DNA of 64,000 nucleotides, taken from contig NZ_CP186540.1 of the NCBI RefSeq assembly GCF_049389645.1, positions 2,542,001 through 2,606,000 on the forward strand, given 5' to 3'. Below the pieces are notes generated by a model. It saw only the letters and a list, made by a program, of their open reading frames with translations. It was not told where the DNA came from and did no database searches. Made by a program: the position numbers and the translations under genes. The stretch comes from Alkalibacterium sp049389645. Lineage in GTDB: Bacteria; Bacillota; Bacilli; Lactobacillales; Carnobacteriaceae_A. Shown here piece after piece: positions 18,302 through 26,605 of this stretch. Every line of letters starts with the position of its first letter. Within the stretch, counting starts at the first letter, position 1.

Positions 18302-19732
18302 ATGGCATTTGAAGGTTTAACCGGTCGTCTGCAAGATGCCTTTTCCGGATTACGCAAAAAAGGAAAGGTAACCGAAGCAGATGTCAAAGACGTGATGCGC
18401 GAGGTAAGACTTGCTTTACTCGAGGCTGACGTTAACTATAAAGTAGTAAGAGATTTTGTGAAAACTGTTCGTGAAAAATCAATGGGAGAAGAAGTTCTCG
18501 GTAGTTTGAACGGCGGACAGCAAGTGGTCAAGATCGTTAATGACGAATTAACGGCATTAATGGGTAGCGAACAGGAGAAAATTATTTTCGCTGAACCAGG
18601 TAAAGGTCCAACCGTCTACATGATGACCGGTTTACAAGGGGCAGGTAAAACAACCACTGCCGGTAAACTAGCCAACTATCTTCGTAAACACGAAAACAAG
18701 AAACCAATGATGGTTGCGGCGGATATTTACCGTCCAGCTGCGATCGACCAGCTCCAGACAATCGGTCGCGACCTTGATATTCCCGTCTTCAGCATGGGCG
18801 ATCAGGTCAGCCCGGTAGAGATTGCTACAAAAGGGATCGAAGAAGCGAAAGCGCAAAACCGTGACGTCGTGATCATTGATACGGCCGGTCGTTTACACAT
18901 CGATGAAAAATTGATGCATGAACTGGAAGACGTGAAGTCGGCCGTTAACCCGCATGAAATCTTCTTAGTCGTTGATGCCATGACTGGGCAGGACGCAGTC
19001 AATGTGGCTGATTCATTTAACGAACAATTAAATATTACCAGTGTCATCCTGACCAAATTAGACGGAGACACACGTGGTGGTGCAGCACTTTCTATTCGTG
19101 CCGTTACCAACAAACCGATCAAGTTCACAGGTACCGGCGAGAAGCTGGATGCCTTCGAACCGTTCTATCCAGATCGTATGGCTAACCGTATCTTAGGCAT
19201 GGGAGACATCCTGACTTTAATCGAACGTGCCCAGCAGGAAGTCGATGAAGACCGTGCGGAAGAAATGGCCAAGAAAATGCGTGAGAATCGTTATGATTTC
19301 AACGACTTTATCGAACAAATGGACCAGATGCAGAACATGGGACCACTTGAAGACATTATCAAAATGATCCCCGGCATGAACCAGATGCCTGGTGTGGACA
19401 AGTTGGAAGTAGATCCGAAAGATATGGCGCATATGAAAGCCATTGTGATGTCCATGACGACAGAAGAACGGGAAAATCCGGAACTCTTGTCACAGAAACG
19501 TCGTCGCCGTATAGCTAAAGGGTCTGCGCGTGACATTGCGGAAGTTCATCGTCTGATCAAACAGTTCAAACAATCCAAAGACATGATGGGTAAAATGTCT
19601 AAAGGCAACATGGGCGGAATGGAAAAAATGCTCGGTGGCGGAGTCAAAGGTAAACTTGGTAAAATGGCCATGAACGGCATGTCAAAAACTAATACCCATA
19701 AGAAAAAGAAAAAAATCAGACGTAAGAAATAA
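18302..19732 (+). CDS. ffh: Signal recognition particle protein Ffh
   Basis: 476 residues. NG domain with GLQGAGKTTTAGK (~105), DIYRPAAIDQL, DTAGRL and TKLDGDTRGG; then a Met-rich M domain (~300-476) with the RNA-binding helix SQKRRRRIAKGSARDIAEVHRL and a basic tail KKKKKIRRKK. It binds signal sequences and 4.5S/6S SRP RNA. Last gene of the operon, followed by a terminator. Confidence 0.97.
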   Translation: MAFEGLTGRLQDAFSGLRKKGKVTEADVKDVMREVRLALLEADVNYKVVRDFVKTVREKSMGEEVLGSLNGGQQVVKIVNDELTALMGSEQEKIIFAEPGKGPTVYMMTGLQGAGKTTTAGKLANYLRKHENKKPMMVAADIYRPAAIDQLQTIGRDLDIPVFSMGDQVSPVEIATKGIEEAKAQNRDVVIIDTAGRLHIDEKLMHELEDVKSAVNPHEIFLVVDAMTGQDAVNVADSFNEQLNITSVILTKLDGDTRGGAALSIRAVTNKPIKFTGTGEKLDAFEPFYPDRMANRILGMGDILTLIERAQQEVDEDRAEEMAKKMRENRYDFNDFIEQMDQMQNMGPLEDIIKMIPGMNQMPGVDKLEVDPKDMAHMKAIVMSMTTEERENPELLSQKRRRRIAKGSARDIAEVHRLIKQFKQSKDMMGKMSKGNMGGMEKMLGGGVKGKLGKMAMNGMSKTNTHKKKKKIRRKK

Positions 19733-19748
19733 CAAAAATACGATATTG

Positions 19749-19785
19749 AAAAAGCAGACGATGTAAGTTTTCGTCTGCTTTTTTA
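19749..19785 (+). terminator. Terminator of the rnc-ffh operon
   Basis: AAAAAGCAGACG and CGTCTGCTTTTTT form a 12-bp stem followed by Ts. Confidence 0.9.
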
Positions 19786-19833
19786 TTATTTAAATTTGTT
19801 TATTTCCTTCTACTGATTTGAAACAGTTACAAC

Positions 19834-19882
19834 AAAAAAACTTCCCCTCCATGTCTGCGTACCATGGAAGGGAAGTTTTTTT
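19834..19882. terminator. Terminator of the NADH oxidase gene (bidirectional)
   Basis: A7-CTTCCCCTCCATG pairs with CATGGAAGGGAAG-T7 (one bulge). The A/T tracts on both sides allow use in both directions; its main role is for the leftward gene ending at 19907. Confidence 0.88.
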
Positions 19883-19906
19883 AGTGACAAAAATTTTTTT
19901 TAACGA

Positions 19907-21262
19907 TTAGAATAACATATTGTCGCTGCCGTAGGTTTCTCCTAATGCTTGCTGTGCAAGAACATTAAGAAAGTTCCAAGGGCGGTTAAATTCTGGTTGG
20001 AAGAAGAAGTCTGCAAGTGACAACTGCTCCAATGTCCATCCAGCTGTTATAGCAACAGAAAGAGTATTGATGGCAGGGGTGATATCATGTGTTGACATCA
20101 ATTGTGCACCCACGATACGGTGACTGTCTTTTTCAAAATGAACTTTCATCAGGACTTTTTCGTCATCTCCCATGAATTTTGGACGTAGTTTTTCTTCCAC
20201 ATATTTACTGTCAACTTCAGCCATCACTGATTCACTGTCAATGTCTTTGACACCAGTTGAAGCAAATTTATGTGTCAAGAGAGACAGACCGGAAGTACCA
20301 GCAACTGCAGGCATTTCCATTTTTTTATCACTCATATTTTTTGCCGCAATAGCTGCCTGACGACGGGCGTTTGATGCTAAAGGGATCAGTTTCTTGCCGT
20401 TTGTTGGAGCGAATGGAATCTTAACGGCATCTCCTGCTGCAAAGATATCTTTTTGGGATGTTTCCATATACTCATTCACAACGACTGTACCGTCTGTGTC
20501 CAATTCCACAATGCCTTCCAGCCATTTGGTATTTGGTCGGACACCCGCAGAAAGAATGACTGTATCTGCTTCATATTCGCCTTTGTTGGTGATGATTTTT
20601 TTCACTTCACCGTTTTCACCGACGATTTCTTTGACCATTTCATCTGTACGGACATTGATGCCTGCCTTGCGCATCTCTTCTTCTAGGACATCCGTAAATT
20701 CTTTATCCAGATAGGTTTTCAACACACGATCCAGTAGATCAATGACAGTCACTTCAATGCCAGCTTTTGAGAAAGCTTCCACGACTTCAATTCCAATATA
20801 ACCGCCACCGACGACAACGACTTTTTTGGACTGTGCCATACGGGATTTGATTTTTTCAGCCCAATTACGTCCACGGACGTAGAAAGCATTTTCCAGGTCA
20901 GTCCCTTGAATTGGCAATTCAAGAGGCATCGCTCCAGGAGAAAGAAATAACTTATCGTAGCTTTTCTCTGATTCGCCATCCTCGGATTTAACTGTGATGG
21001 TTTTTTCAGTTGGATCTATCCCCACAACATCACTGTTCATATGGACGATTACCCCTTGTTCTTTAAAAGAGTCTGCTGTCGCATAGTGAAGCTGATCAGC
21101 ATTTTTGCTGACATCTTCTAAGTAACTTTGGATTCCGCAGGATAAAAACGACGCGGTAGATCCACGTTCATATAAATGCACCTCAGCATCCGGGTTTTCC
21201 TTTAACAGCGTCTCGGTTGCTTCATAACCAGCATGGGACGTTCCAACAACGATAAATTTCAT
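19907..21262 (-). CDS. nox: NADH oxidase (water-forming, NoxE type)
   Basis: 451 residues of the CoA-disulfide reductase/NADH oxidase family. The FAD motif VVGTSHAGYEA is at the N-terminus, with His10, and the single redox Cys is Cys42 in SFLSCG. An NAD motif VVVGGGYIGIEV is at ~155 and the second FAD motif TIFAAGDA-like (DIFAAGDAV) near 278. Such enzymes reduce oxygen to water in lactic acid bacteria, regenerating NAD+. AGGAGG precedes ATG. It stands alone behind repeat array B. Confidence 0.92.
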   Translation of the reverse strand: MKFIVVGTSHAGYEATETLLKENPDAEVHLYERGSTASFLSCGIQSYLEDVSKNADQLHYATADSFKEQGVIVHMNSDVVGIDPTEKTITVKSEDGESEKSYDKLFLSPGAMPLELPIQGTDLENAFYVRGRNWAEKIKSRMAQSKKVVVVGGGYIGIEVVEAFSKAGIEVTVIDLLDRVLKTYLDKEFTDVLEEEMRKAGINVRTDEMVKEIVGENGEVKKIITNKGEYEADTVILSAGVRPNTKWLEGIVELDTDGTVVVNEYMETSQKDIFAAGDAVKIPFAPTNGKKLIPLASNARRQAAIAAKNMSDKKMEMPAVAGTSGLSLLTHKFASTGVKDIDSESVMAEVDSKYVEEKLRPKFMGDDEKVLMKVHFEKDSHRIVGAQLMSTHDITPAINTLSVAITAGWTLEQLSLADFFFQPEFNRPWNFLNVLAQQALGETYGSDNMLF

Positions 21263-21537
21263 TTACAAATTCCTCCTATTTTAGTAAAGATATGTATAAA
21301 TAACCACATCTTTGCGCATTCTAACAAAATTCCACTACTATTTGAAGTAATACGCTCAAGACTTTTATTTAAATACTTAAGTCCTTGAGTACATTAAAAA
21401 ATAATGGATATCACTTTTTCTAAATCCTCCTCATCTTTACCAAGAAAGGTTGGGACAGCATGATGGTTATGCAAATACACAAGAGGTCCACTAACTAAAC
21501 TCATCAAACAGAACGGTTAGTATCAAAGCTGATTTCG

Positions 21538-21575
21538 AAAAAAAAGCAGGCGAGAACTTATCTCGGCTGCTTTTC
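21538..21575. other. Hairpin next to array B
   Basis: AAAGCAG-GCGAGA and TCTCGG-CTGCTTT form a stem followed by TTTCTTT. It lies ~60 bp after an AAAGGTTGGGACAG sequence that resembles the start of common intergenic elements of Lactobacillales. No gene ends here on the + strand. Confidence 0.45.
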
Positions 21576-21607
21576 TTTATGGGATTTTTTAACTGGTTTC
21601 AGTTTAG

Positions 21608-21915
21608 TTCGGTACTTTGGAGATTATTTCACTTCGCTAATTACCGAATAAAGTGGCATTCGGTAATTAGCGAAAGACGCTTCATCTCAAAGTGTCGAAG
21701 TCTGGCTAGGTTCGGTCGTTAGACTGATCAAAGCTCTCCTAATTACCGAATGAAGGCACGTTCGGTACTTAGGAGAGCACAAAACTTCTCAAAGTGTCGA
21801 AGTTGAGCCAAGTTCGGTAAGTTAAATAACCGTTGAAGCGTCAACTTACCGAATATTCCCCGATTCGGTAAGTTATAGACACACTTAAACAGCTATTTAC
21901 CGAACTTGCAAGCAG
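21608..21915. repeat. Intergenic tandem array B, 50-52-bp hairpin units
   Basis: Six units whose TTCGGTA motif starts at 21608, 21659, 21711, 21761, 21813 and 21864 (steps 51, 52, 50, 52, 51). In units 1, 3, 5 and 6 the complementary arm TACCGAA ends at unit position 40-41; units 2 and 4 have GTGTCGAA there. Neighbouring units also pair with each other: TTCGCTAATTACCGAAT (21643-21659 area) is fully complementary to ATTCGGTAATTAGCGAA. No coding potential. Confidence 0.8.
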
Positions 21916-22050
21916 ACAGGCAACATGGCTCTGAAGGAGTAAGGTATTCTCCAGTAATGATTGGTGTGAATCTTTTCTAGAAATACTGTACTATAAGATT
22001 TCACCAAAAATTATATGACCGTAAAAACTACTCGATCTACTAAATAGTTG

Positions 22051-22407
22051 TTAATTCCAGTCTTCGTACGGATCGATCCAATATTGTTCTTCTTCAACCA
22101 GTTTTTTCAGTAGCTCGAGTTCTTCCTCAGATGCTTTTTCGGTGGTGGTTATTAAATTATTCACTTGTGCGGGAGGGATGCCCAGCATTTTTTCGAGTTC
22201 TTCTTGAGTAAGTATGCGTTTGTTGATGTAGTTTTCGATTCTGGCTGTATAGATGATCGATTCGATTTCTCGGTCTGACAAGTCTTCGTCTACAGAAAAT
22301 TCCAGCTTCAATAGTTCTCTAAGAGAAGATATTTCTAGAAGGACACCAATGCCTCTGGCAAAACCTTTTATCTGGCTCATTATAAAGTCATGATCCTCTA
22401 TCGTCAT
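22051..22407 (-). CDS. Small acidic protein of unknown function
   Basis: 118 residues from ATG 22407, with GGAG 8 nt upstream; a longer reading runs through the upstream terminator and is rejected. Helical, Glu-rich, with LTQEELEKMLGIPPAQVNNLI resembling a helix-turn-helix and a C-terminus rich in Tyr/Trp/Asp. No family recognised. It follows the SHOCT protein gene on the same strand, but a terminator lies between. Confidence 0.6.
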   Translation of the reverse strand: MTIEDHDFIMSQIKGFARGIGVLLEISSLRELLKLEFSVDEDLSDREIESIIYTARIENYINKRILTQEELEKMLGIPPAQVNNLITTTEKASEEELELLKKLVEEEQYWIDPYEDWN

Positions 22408-22460
22408 TTCACTCACTCCGTTTACTTTTACTATATCATAACGTGCTGTTTCGTTACGTG

Positions 22461-22509
22461 AAAAAGACTGAAAAGGGAAGGGAATACTCCCATACTTTTC
22501 AGTCTTTTT
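22461..22509 (-). terminator. Terminator after the SHOCT protein gene
   Basis: A perfect 15-bp stem, AAAAAGACTGAAAAG with CTTTTCAGTCTTTTT; A/T tracts on both flanks. Confidence 0.88.
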
Positions 22510-22519
22510 ATACAAACTA

Positions 22520-22753
22520 TTACCTTAAATTGTTCTTTTTCTTCATATATTCTTCTTCTGATATATTTCCTTTAGCGTACTCTTCATCTAGAATATCTAA
22601 AGCCGATTTTTTATTCGTGTGGTAGCCACTTCCTTGTGAGTCTTGTCTAAACAGTAAATACAAAATAATAATAATGAGTATGATCAAAAATAACCCTCCG
22701 AACATCATGGAACTGAATCCTCCTCCAAATAAACCGTACATGTTGTGATACAT
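22520..22753 (-). CDS. SHOCT-domain small membrane protein
   Basis: 77 residues from ATG 22753 with GAGGAGGA 7 nt upstream. A Gly/Met-rich N-terminus and one strong membrane segment (~18-40) precede a SHOCT motif (ALDILDEEYAKGNISEEEYMKKKNNL). SHOCT is a short oligomerisation-type motif found at the ends of many membrane proteins; the function is unknown. Confidence 0.85.
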   Translation of the reverse strand: MYHNMYGLFGGGFSSMMFGGLFLIILIIIILYLLFRQDSQGSGYHTNKKSALDILDEEYAKGNISEEEYMKKKNNLR

Positions 22754-22930
22754 CCTATAATCCTCCTCAAATCTTTTACACTGTTTATTATAAGTAAGGA
22801 CTATGTAGATTTCATGGAGATTTAAATTTAGTTCATTCATTTGTGTTTTTATAAGTCAAAACATGGTAAGATGTATCATTATGCATATATATATTTATTT
22901 ATATAAAAATTGAGAGGAGAAGAATCATAC

Positions 22931-23140
22931 TTGAGCAAAAAAAATAATTTTTTATTTATCCTAACAACTACACTAAACGGTTTGCTTGCTACAATTTATC
23001 TTTCGGACAATTTTCTAGATGGTCCGATGTTATACAGGCGCTTATTTTTAGGCGGACTGATTTGGTGTATGATCTCATTAGCACTAATCAAACTGTTTCC
23101 CGCAAAGTTTGACTGGGGAGATCCAGAAGATCATCTTTAA
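22931..23140 (+). CDS. Small two-helix membrane protein
   Basis: 69 residues if started at TTG 22931, which has GAGAGGAGA ~10 nt upstream. Two hydrophobic segments (~8-25 and ~38-58) and an acidic end (FDWGDPEDHL). No family recognised. Another TTG at 22910 lies inside the ribosome site and is unlikely. Confidence 0.6.
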   Translation: MSKKNNFLFILTTTLNGLLATIYLSDNFLDGPMLYRRLFLGGLIWCMISLALIKLFPAKFDWGDPEDHL

Positions 23141-23210
23141 ATATGCTTACATATACAAGTTTAAAATCATTAACAACATACATAAATTTCCCTCTGTAAA
23201 GAAAAAACAC

Positions 23211-23239
23211 TTGACGAGCTATTCATTACATGATAAGCT
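23211..23239 (+). promoter_or_regulatory. Candidate promoter of rpsP operon
   Basis: TTGACG (23211-23216) with a weak -10 (GATAAG/TAAGCT) 15-17 bp downstream, about 100 bp before rpsP. The leader between contains a weak AAGAGAACT/AAGTTCTTT hairpin. Confidence 0.4.
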
Positions 23240-23335
23240 TACCTTCGTGAGTTTGAAAGAGAACTAAACTCAATAAAAAAGTTCTTTAAATTAAAAGAAT
23301 TCCTTATTATCTTATTAACAGGAGGTGCAAGTATA

Positions 23336-23608
23336 ATGGCAGTAAAAATTCGTATGAAACGTATGGGTTCAAAAAGAAATCCTTTTTACCGTTTGGTTGT
23401 TGCTGATTCTCGTTCACCACGTGATGGACGTATCATTGAACAAGTTGGAACTTACAACCCTGTATCAAAACCAGCTGAAGTTAAAATTGACGAAGAACTC
23501 GTTATGAAATGGTTGAGAGATGGCGCAAAACCATCAGATACAGTTAAAAACTTATTATCACAAAAAGGAATTATGAAAAAATTCCACGATGAGAAATATA
23601 GCAAATAA
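23336..23608 (+). CDS. rpsP: 30S ribosomal protein S16
   Basis: 90 residues, standard length; starts MAVKIRMKRMGSKRNPFYRLVVADSRSPRDGR-like, the S16 signature region. AGGAGGTG precedes ATG. It opens the rpsP-khpA-rimM-trmD-rplS region, a classic Firmicutes order. Confidence 0.97.
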   Translation: MAVKIRMKRMGSKRNPFYRLVVADSRSPRDGRIIEQVGTYNPVSKPAEVKIDEELVMKWLRDGAKPSDTVKNLLSQKGIMKKFHDEKYSK

Positions 23609-23719
23609 TTGTTCGAATTAAATGAGTCACTTGAGAAGAAAAGAATGGATAGTTAAGTATTGACTGTTCCAGTCTTTTCTTCATTCTATATAGAGAGCAT
23701 TTAAAAAAAGGATGGTATT

Positions 23720-23965
23720 ATGACTGATACAGATATGAGAGATTTAATCAGAACCATTGTCGAACCACTAGTAAGTCATCCTGAAGACATTAAATTAGAT
23801 TTAAAAGACACAGATGACTTTCACGAATATTTGTTGTCTGTTCATTCGGATGATGTCGGCCGTGTTATTGGTAAACGTGGACGCATTGCGAAAGCGATAA
23901 GATCCATCGTTTACAGTATTCAGTTCGACGGTACTAAACGTGTCCGATTAACAATTGTTGATTAA
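23720..23965 (+). CDS. khpA: KH-domain RNA-binding protein KhpA
   Basis: 81 residues. The KH core GRVIGKRGRIAKAIRSIV (GxxG loop GKRG) is clear. KhpA (YlqC) pairs with KhpB/Jag and affects cell elongation and RNA regulation in Gram-positive cocci. AAAGGATGG precedes ATG. Confidence 0.95.
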   Translation: MTDTDMRDLIRTIVEPLVSHPEDIKLDLKDTDDFHEYLLSVHSDDVGRVIGKRGRIAKAIRSIVYSIQFDGTKRVRLTIVD

Positions 23966-23985
23966 TCAACTGAACAGAAAACCGG

Positions 23986-24014
23986 GGATGGCTCTTTGAG
24001 TTCATCCTTTTTTT
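23986..24014 (+). terminator. Intrinsic terminator between khpA and rimM
   Basis: GGATGGCTC and GAGTTCATCC pair (one G-T and one bulge) around TTT, followed by T7. It would separate rpsP-khpA from rimM-trmD, at least in part. Confidence 0.65.
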
Positions 24015-24046
24015 GTATCAATATTGAAAAAAGGAAGGATGCAGTT

Positions 24047-24559
24047 ATGGAATATTATGACATTGGTAAAGTGGTCAATACGCACGGCATAAAAGGTGAA
24101 GTACGCGTGATCTCAAGCACCACCAATCCCCAAGAGCGTTACTTTAAAGGGGCGACTCTGACCTGGTTTGGTAAAGATGGTGAGAGTGAAGAATTAACCG
24201 TCCTTACACACCGTAAACATAAAAACTTTGATCTGGTCGTTTTTGAAGGCTATGATAATGTCAATTATGTTGAAAAATTTATCGGTGGGACCTTGCGCGT
24301 AAGTGAAGACTTATTGCTTGAGTTGCCTGATAACGAATTCTATATTCATGAAGTTATTGGCAGCAAAGTCATTATTGAAGAATCAGGTGAAGAAATAGGC
24401 ACTATAAAAGAAATTTTATCTCCTGGAGCTAATGATGTGTGGGTCGTTCAGCGACCAAACAAGAAAGATTTACTGCTTCCATATATCGAGTCAGTTATTT
24501 TGGATGTGGATATTGAAAACCAAGTGGTGAAAGTCCACATCATGGAAGGGTTAGACTAA
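24047..24559 (+). CDS. rimM: Ribosome maturation factor RimM
   Basis: 170 residues from ATG 24047 (GGAAGGATG upstream); an upstream extension overlaps the terminator and is rejected. Typical start YDIGKVVNTHGIKGEVRV and PRC-barrel end with DLLLPYIESVI. It aids 30S head assembly together with S19. The stop codon overlaps the trmD ATG by one base (TAATG). Confidence 0.95.
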   Translation: MEYYDIGKVVNTHGIKGEVRVISSTTNPQERYFKGATLTWFGKDGESEELTVLTHRKHKNFDLVVFEGYDNVNYVEKFIGGTLRVSEDLLLELPDNEFYIHEVIGSKVIIEESGEEIGTIKEILSPGANDVWVVQRPNKKDLLLPYIESVILDVDIENQVVKVHIMEGLD

Positions 24560-25299
24560 TGATAATAGACGTTGTCACACTCTTTCCTGAAATGTTTGAC
24601 GGACCGCTTGGTTATTCCATTGTCAAGCGTGCGATCGAAAAAGATATCGTCGAAGTCAACCGCGTTAATTTCAGACAGTTCGGTAAAGGTAAACACCAGC
24701 GGGTCGATGATACGCCTTACGGTGGTGGAGCCGGGATGTTACTTAAACCCGAACCATTGTTTGATGCCGTAGATTCGATCAACGAACGTGAGCCCGAAAC
24801 GAAAAAACGTATCATCTTGATGGATCCAGCCGGTAAACCCTTCAATCAGGCCATGGCTGAAGAATTCTCAGGAGAAGAGCATCTGGTGTTCCTGTGTGGG
24901 CATTACGAAGGCTATGACGAACGGATTCGTTCCATGGTGACTGATGAGGTCTCTTTGGGCGATTATGTCCTGACAGGTGGAGAATTGGCCGCTATGGTGA
25001 TGATCGATGCTACCGTGCGCTTATTACCAGAAGTGTTGGGTAATGCCGATTCAGCTCAAACCGATTCACATTCCAGCGGCTTACTGGAACACCCGCACTA
25101 TACGCGTCCGGTGGAATACAGGGGGATGAAGGTTCCTGACGTATTGATGAATGGTAATCACGGGTTGATTGCCGAATGGCGTCATAAGGAATCTCTTAAA
25201 CGCACGTTTGAAAGACGACCGGATATGTTGGCATCTTATGATTTATCTGATCAGGATAAAAAACTTATCGCCGAGTGGAAAACAGAAGAGATGGAGTAA
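24559..25299 (+). CDS. trmD: tRNA (guanine-37-N1)-methyltransferase TrmD
   Basis: 246 residues. SPOUT knot motifs are visible: LCGHYEGYDERI (~residue 115), then SLGDYVLTGGELA (~133), with the catalytic Asp region PHYTRPVEYRG further on. It methylates G37 next to the anticodon to prevent frameshifting. Translationally coupled to rimM. Confidence 0.96.
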   Translation: MIIDVVTLFPEMFDGPLGYSIVKRAIEKDIVEVNRVNFRQFGKGKHQRVDDTPYGGGAGMLLKPEPLFDAVDSINEREPETKKRIILMDPAGKPFNQAMAEEFSGEEHLVFLCGHYEGYDERIRSMVTDEVSLGDYVLTGGELAAMVMIDATVRLLPEVLGNADSAQTDSHSSGLLEHPHYTRPVEYRGMKVPDVLMNGNHGLIAEWRHKESLKRTFERRPDMLASYDLSDQDKKLIAEWKTEEME

Positions 25300-25369
25300 A
25301 ACCGAGTCCATTTCAATCGACTCAGGTGACAGTAATAAAGGAATTTTTAAAGAAAACAAGTAAAATACC

Positions 25370-25398
25370 TTTACACCCATATTGTTGTATGGTAGAGT
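25370..25398 (+). promoter_or_regulatory. Candidate rplS promoter
   Basis: TTTACA, 17 bp, TAGAGT, just upstream of the L19 leader hairpin. It would allow rplS to be transcribed apart from trmD. Confidence 0.45.
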
Positions 25399-25429
25399 TA
25401 ATAATTGAGTGGGTAACCACTTTTATTTT

Positions 25430-25469
25430 CGCAATATTCCGCTGGGACATGCTCTTTATGAGTGTTGCG
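25430..25469 (+). ncRNA. L19 (rplS) leader-type RNA hairpin
   Basis: CGCAATATTC (25430-25439) pairs perfectly (two G-U) with GAGTGTTGCG (25460-25469), and the right arm ends just before the GAGAGGAGA ribosome site. Firmicutes rplS genes carry an autoregulatory L19 leader; position and form fit, though I could not compare it with the family model. Confidence 0.55.
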
Positions 25470-25486
25470 CGAGAGGAGATGTAAAA

Positions 25487-25843
25487 ATGAACAAATTAAT
25501 CGATGATATCACAAAAGAACAATTGCGTACTGACTTACCGGACTTCCGTCCAGGAGACAGCGTTACTATTCATGCACGTATTGTTGAGGGTGAACGTGAA
25601 CGTATTCAGCTTTTTGAAGGCGTGGTAATCAGCCGTCGTGGTGAAGGAATCAGCGAAATGTATACTGTTCGTAAAATTTCTTACGGCGTTGGTGTTGAAC
25701 GTACTTTCCCAGTACATTCACCTCGTGTTGCAAAAATCGAAGTTACTCGTCAAGGACGTGTACGTCGTGCTAAATTGTACTACTTACGTGAACTACGTGG
25801 TAAAGCTGCTCGTATTCCAGAGCGCATCCGTAAAACAAAATAG
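25487..25843 (+). CDS. rplS: 50S ribosomal protein L19
   Basis: 118 residues from ATG 25487 (GAGAGGAGA upstream); an upstream reading runs through the leader hairpin. Characteristic PDFRPGDSVTIHARIVEG and LYYLRELRGKAARI. L19 sits at the 30S-50S interface. Confidence 0.97.
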   Translation: MNKLIDDITKEQLRTDLPDFRPGDSVTIHARIVEGERERIQLFEGVVISRRGEGISEMYTVRKISYGVGVERTFPVHSPRVAKIEVTRQGRVRRAKLYYLRELRGKAARIPERIRKTK

Positions 25844-25853
25844 TCATATATTT

Positions 25854-25892
25854 AAACATCGTATTCTTTTATTAGAATACGGTGTTTTTTTA
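25854..25892 (+). terminator. Terminator after rplS
   Basis: AAACATCGTATTC pairs with GAATACGGTGTTT, then T-rich. Confidence 0.88.
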
Positions 25893-25923
25893 TGCAAAAA
25901 TTTCAGAAGTGCTAATATAGACG

Positions 25924-25945
25924 ACTGAGAGCGACCTCTCAGTCA
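25924..25945. repeat. Compact palindrome near array C
   Basis: GACTGAGAG-CGAC-CTCTCAGTC, a perfect 9-bp stem with a 4-nt loop. It resembles the compact palindromes beside array A in form, not in sequence. Confidence 0.5.
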
Positions 25946-25994
25946 CCCTTCTTGAAGATCTCTTAGTTCTGTGCCGACTCACTGAAACTTATGT

Positions 25995-26385
25995 TTTGAG
26001 TTGTCATTATAAGACGATATAGCAGCTAGTCGAATCGTTAACAGTGTTTGAGTTGCTATTATAAGATGATATAGCGGCTAGTCGAATCGTTAACAGCATT
26101 TGAGTTGCTATTATAAGACAATATAACGGCAACTCAAATGGCTACCAGCGTTTGGGTTACTATTATAAGACGATATAGCGGCTAGTCGAATCGTTAACAG
26201 CATTTGAGTTGCTATTATAAGACGATATAACGGCAACTCAAATGGCTACCAGCGTTTGAGTTGCTATTATAAGGTGATATAATGGCTAGTCAAATCGTTA
26301 ACAGCGTTTGAGTTGCTATTATAAGGTGATATAGCGGCTAGTCGAATCGTTAACAGCATTTGAGTTGCTATTATAAGGTGATGGT
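25995..26385. repeat. Intergenic tandem array C, exact 52-bp units
   Basis: The motif TTTGAGTTGC (or TTTGGGTTAC) starts at 25995, 26047, 26099, 26151, 26203, 26255, 26307 and 26359: eight starts, all exactly 52 bp apart. Two unit types are mixed. Type 1 has right arm GGCAACTCAAA (units 26099 and 26203), fully complementary to the left arm; type 2 has GGCTAGTCGAA, only partly complementary. 52 is not a multiple of three, so coding is excluded. It lies between rplS and the gene at 26606. Confidence 0.9.
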
Positions 26386-26546
26386 CACAACAATAGCTAG
26401 CGAAGAGAGCTCTACGCTTTCCAGATTTCAAAAAAATCATGATTACAGTGTAAACAAACGATATTTATAACCACTTCCAATTATCTGTGACAAATAAAAT
26501 GAAAGAGAATCCTTTAAGAAGTCTATATTTAGTAAGCGTTTTATGA

Positions 26547-26552
26547 TATAAT
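26547..26552 (+). promoter_or_regulatory. Extended -10 promoter element
   Basis: TG-A-TATAAT about 55 bp before the ATG at 26606; a convincing -35 was not seen. Confidence 0.45.
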
Positions 26553-26605
26553 TATTTTTGTGTGAAACACAGACACGATACTATACTTATTGGGGGATTT
26601 ATATT

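Noticed and set aside
21460..21575. Insertion-sequence end
   Set aside because: GGTTGGGACAG followed by a hairpin recalls common intergenic elements, but no transposase remnant or target duplication is visible.
25995..26385. CRISPR array interpretation of the tandem repeats
   Set aside because: No constant repeat with variable spacers of protospacer length; the whole unit repeats, and no cas gene is present.
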